DNA of 43,698 nucleotides from Streptomyces huasconensis (lineage in GTDB: Bacteria > Actinomycetota > Actinomycetes > Streptomycetales > Streptomycetaceae), in NCBI GenBank assembly GCA_004010275.1, contig RBWT01000061.1, forward strand, positions 1 to 43,698, read 5' to 3'. The position numbers and the translations under genes were made by a program. The first letter of the stretch is position 1, and each line of letters opens with the position of its first letter. The notes beneath the pieces were generated by a model. It searched no databases, was not told the origin of the DNA, and saw only the letters and a list, made by a program, of their open reading frames with translations. Shown piece by piece: positions 18,022 through 26,730 of this stretch.

Positions 18022-18674
18022 TCAGTCGGCCGTACGCAGCCGCTTGGCGAACTCCGCCGCCGCGGCGCCCGGGTCGTCGGCCTCGGTGATCGCCCGGACG
18101 ACGACCACCCGGCGCGCGCCCGCTTCGAGCACCTGGTCGAGGTTGCCCGCGTCGATGCCGCCGATGGCGAACCAGGGGCGGTCCGTGCCGAGGGAGGCCG
18201 TGTGGCGGACCAGGTCGAGGCCGGGGGCGTGGCGGCCCGGCTTGGTGGGCGTGGGCCAGCAGGGGCCCGTGCAGAAGTAGTCCACGCCGTCCTGGGCGGC
18301 GGCCGCGGCGGCCTCGGACTCGGCGTGCGTGGAGCGGCCGACGAGGACGTCATCGCCGAGGACGGCGCGGGCCGCGGGGACCGGCAGGTCGCCCTGGCCC
18401 AGGTGCAGCACGTCGGCGCCGATGGCGTGCGCGACGTCCGCGCGGTCGTTCACCGCGAGGAGCTTGCCGTGCCGCCGCGCGGCGTCGCGAAGACCTGGAG
18501 GTGCTCCAGCTCCTCGCCGGCCTCCATGCCCTTGTCGCGCAGCTGCACGATGTCGACGCCGCCCGCGAGGACGGCGTCGAGGAACTCGGGGAGGTCTCCC
18601 TGACGCTTGCGGGCGTCCACGCAGAGGTAGAGCCGGGCGTCGGCGAGCTGGGCGCGCGGGTGGTCGGCGGCCAT
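18022..18674 (-). CDS. thiE: Thiamine-phosphate synthase (one frameshift)
   Basis: Joins HMP-pyrophosphate with the thiazole phosphate to give thiamine phosphate. About 217 residues when one base is restored near 18487 (QVFA/DAARRHGKLLAVNDR). Seen motifs: ARLYLCVDAR, DIVQLRDKGM, LAVNDRADVAHAIGADVLHLGQGDLP, VGRSTHAESE, GPCWPTPTKPG and FAIGGIDAGN, which together define the TIM-barrel family. ATG 18674 has a G-rich site seven bases upstream. The gene is not next to thiOSG but 2 kb away on the opposite strand and has no THI box of its own that I can see. Confidence 0.93.
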
Positions 18675-18698
18675 GGAGAAGTCCCCCCGGTGTCGATG

Positions 18699-18733
18699 GG
18701 CGTGCGGGCCGCGCGTGACGCGGCCCGCACGCC
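18699..18733 (-). terminator. Hairpin terminator after the Rv2175c-like gene
   Basis: Arms GGCGTGCGGGCCGCG (18699-18713) and CGCGGCCCGCACGCC (18719-18733) are perfect 15-bp complements around CGTGA. It lies 34 bases past the stop of the Rv2175c-like gene and 25 bases before thiE, separating the two transcripts. No U tract. Confidence 0.7.
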
Positions 18734-18767
18734 GAACGGTGTGTTCAGTCAGACGACCAGCGCCTGC

Positions 18768-19133
18768 TCAGACGGCGAGCGCCTGGGCGCGGCGCTTCAC
18801 CTCCGTGCCGCGATTCTCGCTCAGTGCCTGCGCGGGGGTGCCGGGCAGGGTCGGGTCGGGGGTGAAGAGCCACTCGAGCATCTCTTCGTCGTTGAAGCCG
18901 TCGTCCCTCAGGAGCGTCAAGGTGCCGACGAGGCCCTTGACGATCTTGTCGCCGTCGATGAAGGCGGCCGGCACCTGAAGTGTCCGGTTCTCACCACGGC
19001 GTACGGCGATCAGCTGGCCGTCCTTGACCAGCTGGCGCACACGCGTCACCTCGACGTCGAGCATTTCTGCGATGTCGGGGAGGTGGAGCCAGGCGGGGAC
19101 GAGAGCGTCGGTCTTTGCGTCAATCTCGGTCAC
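18768..19133 (-). CDS. Rv2175c family DNA-binding protein
   Basis: Protein of 121 residues with an N-terminal winged helix-turn-helix (WLHLPDIAEMLDVEVTRVRQLVKDGQLIAVRRGENRTLQVPAAFI) and the C-terminal Rv2175c domain (GLVGTLTLLRDDGFNDEEMLEWLFTPDPTLPGTPAQAL). In Mycobacterium tuberculosis the namesake is a substrate of the neighbouring kinase PknL, phosphorylated on an N-terminal Thr; here the short N-terminus MTEIDAKTDALV offers Thr2 and Thr8. A PASTA kinase lies 4 kb away. The GTG at 19133 has TAGGCT six bases upstream, so it is likely leaderless. Unbroken. Confidence 0.88.
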   Translation of the reverse strand: MTEIDAKTDALVPAWLHLPDIAEMLDVEVTRVRQLVKDGQLIAVRRGENRTLQVPAAFIDGDKIVKGLVGTLTLLRDDGFNDEEMLEWLFTPDPTLPGTPAQALSENRGTEVKRRAQALAV

Positions 19134-19205
19134 GGGACCAGCCTATCTCTGGCCGGGGGCGTGTAGCGGACGGCACCGCGCCCGGCCCGGTTCAGGGGCG
19201 TGTGA

Positions 19206-19262
19206 TCGGGTGCGGGTCGGTGGGGGCTGGGCGCGCAGTTCCCCGCGCCCCTTTCAGGGGCG
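19206..19262. repeat. Dispersed Streptomyces-type intergenic hairpin repeat
   Basis: The stretch GCTGGGCGCGCAGTTCCCCG followed by CGCCCCT-TTC-AGGGGCG (19246-19262) is of a kind I recall as very common between Streptomyces genes. Its last hairpin (7-bp stem) ends exactly at the stop of the ferredoxin reductase gene and may terminate it. The copy number in this genome cannot be judged here. Confidence 0.5.
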
Positions 19263-20516
19263 TCAGAGCGCCGCCTTCTTCAGCGGTACCGACGGGTCCG
19301 CCGCCGACGTCGGGTCGAGGTGGGTGCCCGCTTCGATCAGTTTGCGGCCCTGGGCCAGGTCCCTGGGGCGGCCCACCGCGAGGACCGCCGCCAGGGCGCC
19401 GTCCCGCAGCCAGCACACCGACCACGCGGCGCCCGTGGGGTCACCGCGCCACACCAGTTCGTCGTCCGGCGTGTGATGGCCCGCGTACTGCACGAAGCGG
19501 CCGAACTGCTCCGACCAGAAGTACGGCACCGGGTCGTACGCCGCGGGCTCCTCGCCGATGATGTTCGCCGCGACCGTGCGCGGGCCCTGGAGGGCGTTGT
19601 CCCAGTGGTGGACGAGCAGACGCTCGCCGTACCGGCCCGAGGGGAACGAGGCGCAGTCGCCGACCGCGTACACGTCGCGGCGCCGAGGTGCGCAGGTGGT
19701 CGTCGGCCACGACCTCCCGGTGGGCGCCCAGCTCGATGCCCGAGCCGGCCAGCCAGGCCGTCGCGGGGCGACGCCGATGCCGACGACGACCGCGCCGGCG
19801 GGCAGCCGGGTCCCGTCGGTCAGGACCGCCGCGCCCGGCTCGACGTGCTCCACGCGCGCGTGGAGGCGCAGCACGGCTCCGCAGTCCGCGTACCAAGCGC
19901 CATGGGGGCGGCGACCTCTTCGGGCAGCGCCCCCCGCGAGCGGCCGACCCGCGGCCGCGACCACCGGTGACGGCACGGCCTCGCGCGCGGCCGTGGCGAA
20001 CTCGGCGCCGATCCAGCCGGCCCCCACCACCACGATGTCGTGCTGCGCGGCGAGCACCGGCCGCAGCCGCGCCGCGTCGTCGAGGGTGCGCAGGAGGTGG
20101 ACGCCGGGGACGCCCTCGGCACCCGGCAGCCGGATCGGTTCGGCGCCGGTCGCCAGGACCAGGACGTCGTAGGGGACCGGGCCCGCGGCCGTGTCCAGCT
20201 CGTGGTCCGCGGGCCGCACCCCGGTGACCTCGCGGCCCAGGTGGAGCCCGATGCCGAGCGCCTCGAAGTCGATGTCGAAGGCGGAGCCCTCCGCCTTGCC
20301 GAGCAGCACCGCCTTGGACAGCGGCGGCCTGTCGTACGGCTGATGGGGTTCCGCGCCGAGCACGGTGACCGGACCGGCGAACCCCTGTTCGCGCAGGGCC
20401 ACGGCGGTCTGCACCCCGGCCATCCCGGCACCGACGATGACGACGTGCCGCTCCCCCTGCTCGCCGCGCCGCCGCGTCCGTCCCTGCTGCTCGCTCTGCG
20501 TCTGCTGCTCGCTCAC
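19263..20516 (-). CDS. FAD-dependent NAD(P)H:ferredoxin-type reductase (three compensated frame disturbances)
   Basis: About 417 residues: FAD motif VVIVGAGMAGVQTAVALREQGF, PYDRPPLSKAVLLG, NAD motif IVVVGAGWIGAEFATAARE, the second FAD contact DVYAVGDCASF, and a C-terminal domain with VPYFWSEQFGRFVQYAG, as in rhodocoxin/putidaredoxin-reductase relatives. Three inner segments (plus-strand about 19680-19768, 19897-19935 and 19963-19978) make sense only in a shifted frame, for example ATAWLAGSGIELGAHREVVADDHLR, and each is compensated, so the overall frame stays open. The GTG at 20516 has TACAGT six bases upstream. Its electron acceptor is not encoded beside it. It is divergent from the TPP-controlled thiOSG operon. 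Confidence 0.85.
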   Translation of the reverse strand: MSEQQTQSEQQGRTRRRGEQGERHVVIVGAGMAGVQTAVALREQGFAGPVTVLGAEPHQPYDRPPLSKAVLLGKAEGSAFDIDFEALGIGLHLGREVTGVRPADHELDTAAGPVPYDVLVLATGAEPIRLPGAEGVPGVHLLRTLDDAARLRPVLAAQHDIVVVGAGWIGAEFATAAREAVPSPVVAAAGRPLAGGAARRGRRPHGAWYADCGAVLRLHARVEHVEPGAAVLTDGTRLPAGAVVVGIGVAPRRPGWPARASSWAPTGRSWPTTTCAPRRRDVYAVGDCASFPSGRYGERLLVHHWDNALQGPRTVAANIIGEEPAAYDPVPYFWSEQFGRFVQYAGHHTPDDELVWRGDPTGAAWSVCWLRDGALAAVLAVGRPRDLAQGRKLIEAGTHLDPTSAADPSVPLKKAAL

Positions 20517-20650
20517 CCGATCACTGTAGGGCGGCGGACAGCGGCGTCCTCAGAGGCGGGCGGGGAGATCTCTGACACACCGTCACCGCCCGTGCGCCGG
20601 GTGGCTCCCCTACTGCCGCGCGGAGCGACGGGCTAGGGTGGCCGGTGCAG

Positions 20651-20746
20651 AGCACTCGCGGGAGCCCGGACGCACCGGGCTGAGAGGGAGGCTGGGACGG
20701 CCTCCGACCGTACGAACCTGATCCGGGTCATGCCGGCGAAGGGAGG
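20651..20746 (+). promoter_or_regulatory. TPP riboswitch (THI element) upstream of thiO
   Basis: All conserved parts of the TPP aptamer are present in order: GGGAGCCCGG, CCGGGCTGAGAGGGAGGCTG (20675-20694), a short variable stem, and ACCTGATCCGGGTCATGCCG followed by GCGAAGGGAG (20716-20745). The 3' strand of the aptamer runs into GGAGGGG, the ribosome binding site of thiO, 10 bases before its ATG. Control by hiding the ribosome site when TPP is bound is therefore likely; no terminator is seen. Confidence 0.95.
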
Positions 20747-20758
20747 GGCTGGACGCCC

Positions 20759-22001
20759 ATGCAGCCACGTACACCACCCTGTACAGCACCGGCGGAGTCG
20801 CAGACTCCGACGGACGTCCTCGTCGTGGGGGGCGGCATCATCGGCCTGGTCACGGCCTGGCGGAGCGCTCAGCGCGGGCTCTCCGTCGCCGTCGTGGACC
20901 CTGAGCCCGGCGGCGGCGCGGCGCAGGTCGCGGCGGGCATGCTGGCCGCCGTCACCGAACTGCACCACGGCGAACAGACGCTGCTCGCGCTCAACCTCGA
21001 ATCCGCGCGGCGCTATCCGGACTTCGCCGCCGAGCTGGCCGCGGCGAGCGGCCGTGAGGTCGGTGATCTCGGCTATCGCGCGTGCGGCACGCTCGCCGTC
21101 GCGCTCGACTCCGACGACCGCGCCCACCTGCGCGAACTCCACGCCCTCCAGCGCCGCTCGGGCCTGGAGTCGGAGTGGCTGAGCGGGCGCGAGTGCCGCC
21201 GCCTGGAGCCGATGCTCGCGCCGGGCGTGCGGGGCGGGCTGCGGGTCGACGGCGACCACCAGATCGACCCGCGCCGCCTCACTGCGGCCCTCCTCGTGGC
21301 CTGTGAGCGGGCCGACGTGATCTTCCACCGCGCCTGGGCCGAGCGGCTCTCCGTCGTACGCGACCGGGCCCGCGGAGTCGTCCTCGGCGACGGCACCGAG
21401 CTGCACGCGGGTCAGGTCGTCCTGGCGGCGGCAGCCTCAGCGGGCGCCTCGCGGGCGTCCCCGAGGCCGTCCTGCCGTCCGTCCGGCCGGTGAAGGGGCA
21501 GGTGCTGCGCCTGACGGTGCCGAAGGCGTACGCGCCGTTCCTGAGCCGCACCGTGCGCGCGGTCGTGCGCGGCGGCGCCGTCTACCTCGTACCGCGTGAG
21601 AACGGCGAGCTGGTCGTCGGCGCCACCAGCGAGGAGCTGGGCTGGGACACCACGGTCACCGCGGGCGGCGTCTACGAACTCCTGCGCGACGCCCACGAGC
21701 TGGTCCCCGGCATCACCGAACTGCCGCTCACCGAGACCCGCGCGGTCTGCGCCCCGGCTCCCCCGACAACGCGCCCCTGCTCGGCCCGACGCGGCTGCCC
21801 GGGCTCCAGCTGGCCACCGGGCACTACCGCAACGGCGTCCTGCTGACGCCCCTGACCGGTGACGTTATGGCGCATGCGCTGACCACGGGTGAGCTGCCCG
21901 ACGAGGCACGCCCCTTCACCCCGCGCCGCTTCACCGAGCCGCCCCTCGTACCCCCTACGCAGCCGTTCGCCACGCAGTCGTTCACGGAGCAGCCCGCATG
22001 A
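20759..22001 (+). CDS. thiO: Glycine oxidase ThiO (two frameshifts)
   Basis: FAD enzyme that oxidises glycine to the imine used for the thiazole ring of thiamine. About 414 residues after restoring one base near 21430 (LAA/GSLSGRLAGVPEAV) and one near 21746 (TRA/GLRPGSPDNAPLLGPT). Seen: DVLVVGGGIIGLVTAWRSAQRG, AAGMLAAVTELHHGE, DGDHQIDPRRLTAALL, VYLVPRENGELVVGATSEELGWD, and the C-terminal GHYRNGVLLTPLTGDVMA contact. ATG 20759 lies just past the TPP aptamer. The stop overlaps the thiS start as ATGA. First gene of thiO-thiS-thiG. Confidence 0.93.
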
Positions 22002-22246
22002 GCACGCCGAGTACACCGGATATGCCGCATACGCCGAGTGCGCCCTTCGCCGTCTCCGTCAACGGAGAGGTGCGTGACGTGGCCTCGGGCACCACGCTCG
22101 GCGCCCTCGTCGCCACTCTCACCGCCGCGCACTCCGGTGTCGCCGCCGCCCTCAACGAAACCGTCGTCCCACGCGCGCGGTGGGCCGACACCGTGCTCGC
22201 CGCGGGCGACCGCGTCGAAGTGCTCACCGCCGTCCAGGGAGGCTGA
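21998..22246 (+). CDS. thiS: Sulfur carrier protein ThiS
   Basis: Ubiquitin-like carrier of 82 residues that ends in the required Gly-Gly (VEVLTAVQGG), which is activated to a thiocarboxylate for thiazole formation. FAVSVNGEVRDVASGTTLGALV and VAAALNETVVPRARWADTVL are the family core. The start ATG 21998 overlaps the thiO stop; an ATG at 22022 would give a more usual length. It precedes thiG by eight bases. No thiF is seen nearby, so the activating enzyme must lie elsewhere. Confidence 0.95.
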   Translation: MSTPSTPDMPHTPSAPFAVSVNGEVRDVASGTTLGALVATLTAAHSGVAAALNETVVPRARWADTVLAAGDRVEVLTAVQGG

Positions 22247-22253
22247 TCGGACC

Positions 22254-23048
22254 ATGGCAGACGACCCCTTCGTCCTCGGCGGGCTCACGCTCTCCTCGCG
22301 CCTGATCATGGGTACGGGCGGGGCGCCCAGCCTCGATGTCCTGGAACGCTCCCTCGTCGCGTCCGGCACCGAACTGACCACGGTCGCCATGCGGCGCCTG
22401 GACCCCGGCGTGCAGGGCTCGGTGCTCTCCGTCCTCGACCGGCTCGGCATCCGCGTCCTGCCGAACACCGCGGGCTGTTACACCGCCGGGGAGGCCGTGC
22501 TCACCGCCCGCCTCGCGCGCGAGGCGCTCGGCACGGACCTGGTGAAGCTGGAGGTGATCGCGGACGAGCGGACGCTGCTGCCCGACCCGATCGAACTCCT
22601 GGACGCCGCCGAGACCCTCGTCGACGACGGCTTCACGGTCCTTCCGTACACGAACGACGACCCGGTCCTCGCCCGCAGGCTCCAGGACGTGGGGTGCGCG
22701 GCGATCATGCCGCTCGGCTCCCCCATCGGCTCGGGGCTCGGCATCCGCAACCCGCACAACTTCCAGCTGATCGTCGAGCACGCGCGCGTGCCGGTCATCC
22801 TGGACGCGGGGGCGGGCACGGCGTCCGACGCCACGCTCGCGATGGAGCTGGGGTGCGCGGGGGTGCTGCTCGCCTCGGCGGTGACGCGGGCGCAGGAGCC
22901 GGTCCTGATGGCGGAGGCCATGCGGCACGGCGTCGAGGCGGGCCGCCTCGCGTACCGCGCCGGGCGCATCCCGCGCCGCCACTTCGCGGAGGCCTCGTCC
23001 CCCGCGGAGGGCATGGCACGGCTGGACCCGGAGCGGCCCGCCTTCTGA
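22254..23048 (+). CDS. thiG: Thiazole synthase
   Basis: TIM-barrel enzyme that forms the thiazole phosphate from deoxyxylulose phosphate, the glycine imine and ThiS thiocarboxylate. The 264-residue protein has DPFVLGGLTLSSRLIMGTGG, LPNTAGCYTAGEAV, LVKLEVIADERTLLPD with the Schiff-base Lys, VLPYTNDDPVLARRL, MPLGSPIGSGLGIRNP and VILDAGAGTASDA. ATG 22254 follows GGGAGG. Full length and unbroken. Last gene of the riboswitch-controlled operon. Confidence 0.97.
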   Translation: MADDPFVLGGLTLSSRLIMGTGGAPSLDVLERSLVASGTELTTVAMRRLDPGVQGSVLSVLDRLGIRVLPNTAGCYTAGEAVLTARLAREALGTDLVKLEVIADERTLLPDPIELLDAAETLVDDGFTVLPYTNDDPVLARRLQDVGCAAIMPLGSPIGSGLGIRNPHNFQLIVEHARVPVILDAGAGTASDATLAMELGCAGVLLASAVTRAQEPVLMAEAMRHGVEAGRLAYRAGRIPRRHFAEASSPAEGMARLDPERPAF

Positions 23049-23141
23049 GGGCCGTGCGGGGGCGCCCGCCGCCTGTCACAGCTCGGCTGCAGTACGCCCT
23101 GGCGGGACGGGGTGTCGGTGGCGGCTCGTAGACTCCCCTGC

Positions 23142-25108
23142 GTGGACACGACCCTTCAGGACCCCCTCGTCGGGCAGCTGCTCGACAGCCGCTATCGGAT
23201 CGAGGGGCGCATCGCGGTCGGCGGGATGGCCACGGTCTACCGGGCCGTGGACACCCGCCTCGACCGCGTGCTCGCGCTCAAGGTGATGCACCCCACGCTG
23301 GCGGCCGACGCCTCCTTCGTGGAGCGCTTCATCCGCGAGGCGAAGTCGGTCGCCCGCCTCTCCCATCCGAACGTGGTCGGTGTCTTCGACCAGGGCACCG
23401 ACGGGGCGTACGTCTACCTGGCGATGGAGTACGTGGCGGGCTGCACGCTGCGCGACGTCCTGCGCGAGCGCGGCGCGCTCCAGCCGCGGGCGGCGCTCGA
23501 CATCCTGGAGCCGGTCCTCGCCGCGCTCGGCGCCGCGCACCGCGCCGGGTTCGTGCACCGCGACATGAAGCCCGAGAACGTCCTGATAGGGGACGACGGC
23601 CGGGTCAAGGTCGCCGACTTCGGGCTCGTCCGCGCGGTGGACACCGTCACGAACACGACCGGCACTGTCCTCGGCACGGTCTCCTACCTCGCTCCCGAGC
23701 AGATCGAGCACGGCACGGCGGACACGCGCGTGGATGTGTACGCGTGCGGCGTCGTGCTCTACGAAATGCTGACCGGCGCCAAGCCGCACTCCGGGGACTC
23801 CCCCGCCCAGGTGCTCTACCAGCACCTCAACGAAGACGTGCCGGCCCCGTCGGCGGCCGTGCCGGGGCTCGCCTTCGTCCTGGACGAGCTGGTCGCCTCC
23901 GCCACCGCCCGCACCCCCGAGGTCCGCCCGCACGACGCGGTGGCCCTCCTCGCCCAGCTGCGCGAGGCGCGGGCCGCCCTCAGCGAGGAGCAGCTGGACG
24001 CGGTGCCGCCCCAGGCGCGCGCGGCGGAGCACGGCGAGCACGACAACTCCGAGGACCGTACGAGCGTGATCCCGCGCGCGGCGGACTCGCGCAGCTCCCG
24101 CTTGCCCGCCCCGGACGGCGACGGCGGAGGCGAAGGCCAGGACGCGCTGAACCGCACGAGTGTCCTGACGCCCCCACCGCCCGCGCCGCCCGCCCGGGCA
24201 CGGTCCGGCGCGGCCGGTTCGACCCGCGCCGCCGCACGGTCGCGGTGGTCGCCGCCGTGCTGTTGGCCCTCGGCCTCGGCGCGGGCGTCTGGTACATCAA
24301 CTCCGGGCAGTTCACGGAGGTGCCGCCGCTCCTGGCGAAGACCGAGGCGCAGGCCAAGAAGCGCCTGGAGGAGGCCGGCCTCGACGTCAAGGACGTCAAG
24401 CGCGAGTACAGCGACACCGACAAGCGCGGCACGGTCATGGGGACCGATCCCGCGCCGGGCGAGCGCATCCGGCAGAACGACCAGGTGACGCTGACCATCT
24501 CGCGGGGCCCGGAGAAGGTGAAGGTGCCGGACGTCAAGGGCATCCCGCTCGCCGAGGCGAAGAAGGAGCTGAAGAACGCCGGCCTGGCCCCCGGCATGGT
24601 CACCAAGGCCTTCAGCGACGACATCCCGAAGGGCTCCGTGGTGAGCACCGACCCGCGGGCCGGTTTCACGCGCAAGGCCGACTCGGCCGTCGCCCTCGTC
24701 GTCAGCAAGGGCCGTGAGGTCGAGGTCCCGGACGTCGTGGGCGAGTCCGAGGCCGACGCCGTCGCGGACCTGGAGGACGCCGGACTCAAGGTGAAGATCA
24801 AGTCGGCCCGCGTCACCTCGGACGAGGACAAGGGCGCCGTCGCCAAGCAGGACCCCATGGAGGGCGAGTCCCTCGCCGAGGGGGACACGGTCACGCTGAC
24901 GATCTCCAAGGGCCCGCCGATGGTCGAGGTCCCGGACGTGACCGGGATGAGCGTCGACGACGCCGTGGCGAAGCTGGAGGCGAAGGGCTTCTCGGTGGAC
25001 AAGGACCGCGGTCTGCTCGGCCTCTTCGGGGACACGGTGAAGGACCAGTCGGTGGACGGCGGCGACGAGGCCCCCAAGGGGTCGACGATCACCATCGAGA
25101 TCCGCTGA
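23142..25108 (+). CDS. PASTA-domain Ser/Thr protein kinase (one frameshift)
   Basis: Membrane kinase of about 656 residues. Kinase domain near residues 18-285 with GGMATVYRA, catalytic Lys47 in LALKVMHP, HRDMKPEN near 139-146, DFG at 159-161 and an activation loop NTTGTVLGTVSYLAPEQ. After an Asp/Arg/Pro-rich linker comes one helix (TVAVVAAVLLALGLGAGVWYI) and four outside PASTA repeats (for example VKVPDVKGIPLAEAKKELKNAG). One base is missing near 24190, just before the helix. GTG 23142 (MDTTLQDPLVG) has TAGACT seven bases upstream, so it is probably leaderless. PASTA domains sense muropeptides or lipid II. The nearby Rv2175c-like gene suggests a PknL-like role; this is an inference. Confidence 0.92.
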
Positions 25109-25112
25109 CCCC

Positions 25113-25137
25113 GCTCCCCGGGGCGGCCCCGGGGAGC
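25113..25137 (+). terminator. Hairpin after the PASTA kinase gene
   Basis: GCTCCCCGGGG (25113-25123) and CCCCGGGGAGC (25127-25137) are perfect 11-bp complements around CGG, five bases after the stop codon. There is no U tract, which is common in this genus. Confidence 0.65.
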
Positions 25138-25219
25138 CGGTGAGGGCCTTTGGGCCCATGACCAATCCCACCCCGCGGTGGTGCCCGCCCGGCCCCGGCC
25201 GCGTGCCACCCTTGACGGC

Positions 25220-26118
25220 GTGAGCAGCAACAAGTCCCCCCGTACGGCGTCCTCGGGCGCCGCGTCCCGCAACCCCGTCGGCGCCCACGTCCCCGTGGCC
25301 GGCGGCCTCGCCTCCGTCGGACTGTCGTACGCCCGTGACCTCGGCGCCGAGGCCGTCCAGGTCTTCGTAGCCAACCCGCGCGCTGGGCGACCCCGCCCGG
25401 CAATCCGCAGCAGGACGAGGAGTTCCGCGCGGCCTGCGCCGCCGGGAACATCCCCGCGTACGTGCACGCGCCCTACCTGATCAACTTCGGCTCGCACACC
25501 GAGGCGACCGCCGAGAAGTCCGTGGACTCCCTGCGGCACTCGCTGCGCCGGGGCCGCGAGATCGGCGCGCTCGGGGTCGTCGTGCACACCGGTTCGGCGA
25601 CCGGCGGCCGTGACCGGGGGGTCGCCCTCAAGCAGGTGCGCGAGCTGGTGCTGCCGCTGCTGGACGAGCTGACGCACGACGACGACCCGTTCCTGCTCCT
25701 GGAGTCGACGGCCGGCCAGGGCGCCTCGCTCTGCTCCCGGACCTGGGACTTCGGCCCGTACTTCGAGGCGCTGGACGCCCATCCCAAGCTGGGCATCTGC
25801 CTCGACACGTGCCACATCTTCGCGGCCGGCCACGACCTCACGGGCCCGAGCGGCATGAAGCAGACCCTGGACCTCCTCTTGGACACGGTCGGCGAGGGCC
25901 GCCTGAAGCTCGTGCACGCCAATGACTCCAAGGACATCGCCGGCGCCCACAAGGACCGCCACGAGAACATCGGCACCGGCCACATCGGCGAGGAGCCGTT
26001 CCGCGAGCTGATGCTCCACCCGGCCACCGAGGGCGTGCCGCTGGTCATCGAGACACCGGGCGGCAAGGACGGGCACGCGGCGGACGTGGCACGGCTGAAG
26101 GGGCTCAGGAGCGTCTAG
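25220..26118 (+). CDS. Deoxyribonuclease IV (endonuclease IV family; one frameshift)
   Basis: AP endonuclease of base-excision repair, about 300 residues. VGAHVPVAGGLASVGLSYARDLGAEAVQVFVANPR is followed, after one missing G near 25382, by GWATPPGNPQQDEEF; then VHAPYLINFGS, VVVHTGSATGG, LLLESTAGQGAS, LGICLDTCHIFAAGHDL, KLVHANDSKDIAGAHKDRHENIGTG and HIGEEPF. These carry the His, Glu and Asp ligands of the three-zinc site. GTG 25220 begins VSSNKSP; CACCCT seven bases upstream may be a -10 element. Alone in its transcript, between the kinase hairpin and the copper-type promoter. Confidence 0.92.
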
Positions 26119-26125
26119 GAAACAC

Positions 26126-26154
26126 TTGAAGAGTACCCCCGGGGGGTATACGGT
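26126..26154 (+). promoter_or_regulatory. CsoR-like copper operator inside the DUF4396 promoter
   Basis: TTGAAG (26126-26131) and TACGGT (26149-26154) are 17 bases apart. Exactly in the spacer lie TACCCCC (26134-26140) and GGGGGTA (26142-26148), a perfect inverted repeat around one G. GC-rich TACCCC...GGGGTA palindromes are the known operators of CsoR-type copper repressors. Binding here would block polymerase directly. Confidence 0.7.
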
Positions 26155-26198
26155 GCCTGTCAGGCGGCAGGAACCGTTGTCCGACGTTGGGGGCTCCC

Positions 26199-26705
26199 AT
26201 GCAGCACGACACACACGCCGAGCACGCACACCACGGCCATGACCACGGCCACCACGGCGGAACCGGCAAGGTCAGCTGGCGCACGGCCGCACAGGCCACC
26301 CTCCACTGCCTCACCGGTTGCGCCATCGGCGAGGTGCTCGGCATGGTCATCGGCACCGCGCTCGGCTGGGGCAACGTACCGACGATGGCCCTGGCAATCG
26401 TCCTGGCCTTCGTCTTCGGCTATGCCCTGACGCTGCGCGGCATCCTCAAGGCGGGCGTCGATTTCAGGACAGCGTTCCGGGTCGCGCTCGCCGCCGACAC
26501 CCTCTCCATCGCCGTGATGGAACTGATCGACAACGGCGTGATCGCCCTGTGGCCGGGCGGGATGGACGCGCATCTGTCCGACCCGATGTTCTGGTCGATC
26601 CTCGCCATCGCGCTGGCCGCCGCGTTCGTGGTCACGACCCCGGTGAACAAGTGGCTGATCGGCCGCGGCAAGGGGCATGCCGTCGTCCATAAGTACCACC
26701 ACTGA
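26199..26705 (+). CDS. DUF4396 domain-containing membrane protein, His-rich
   Basis: Protein of 168 residues. The N-terminus is full of His (QHDTHAEHAHHGHDHGHHGG) and the C-terminus ends VVHKYHH. Four membrane helices lie between (TLHCLTGCAIGEVLGMVIGT; MALAIVLAFVFGYALTL; ALAADTLSIAVMELIDNGVIAL; FWSILAIALAAAFVVTT). DUF4396 proteins are uncharacterised; the His clusters and the CsoR-like operator point to copper handling. ATG 26199 has GGGGG upstream. The stop is 25 bases from the stop of the convergent sulfite-oxidase-like gene. Unbroken. Confidence 0.85.
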   Translation: MQHDTHAEHAHHGHDHGHHGGTGKVSWRTAAQATLHCLTGCAIGEVLGMVIGTALGWGNVPTMALAIVLAFVFGYALTLRGILKAGVDFRTAFRVALAADTLSIAVMELIDNGVIALWPGGMDAHLSDPMFWSILAIALAAAFVVTTPVNKWLIGRGKGHAVVHKYHH

Positions 26706-26730
26706 CCAGCGGCGACGCCGGAGGAACGGG

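Noticed and set aside
23980..26229. A 749-codon minus-strand frame opposite the PASTA kinase and deoxyribonuclease IV
   Set aside because: Compositional shadow of strong plus-strand genes; no recognisable motif or ribosome site.
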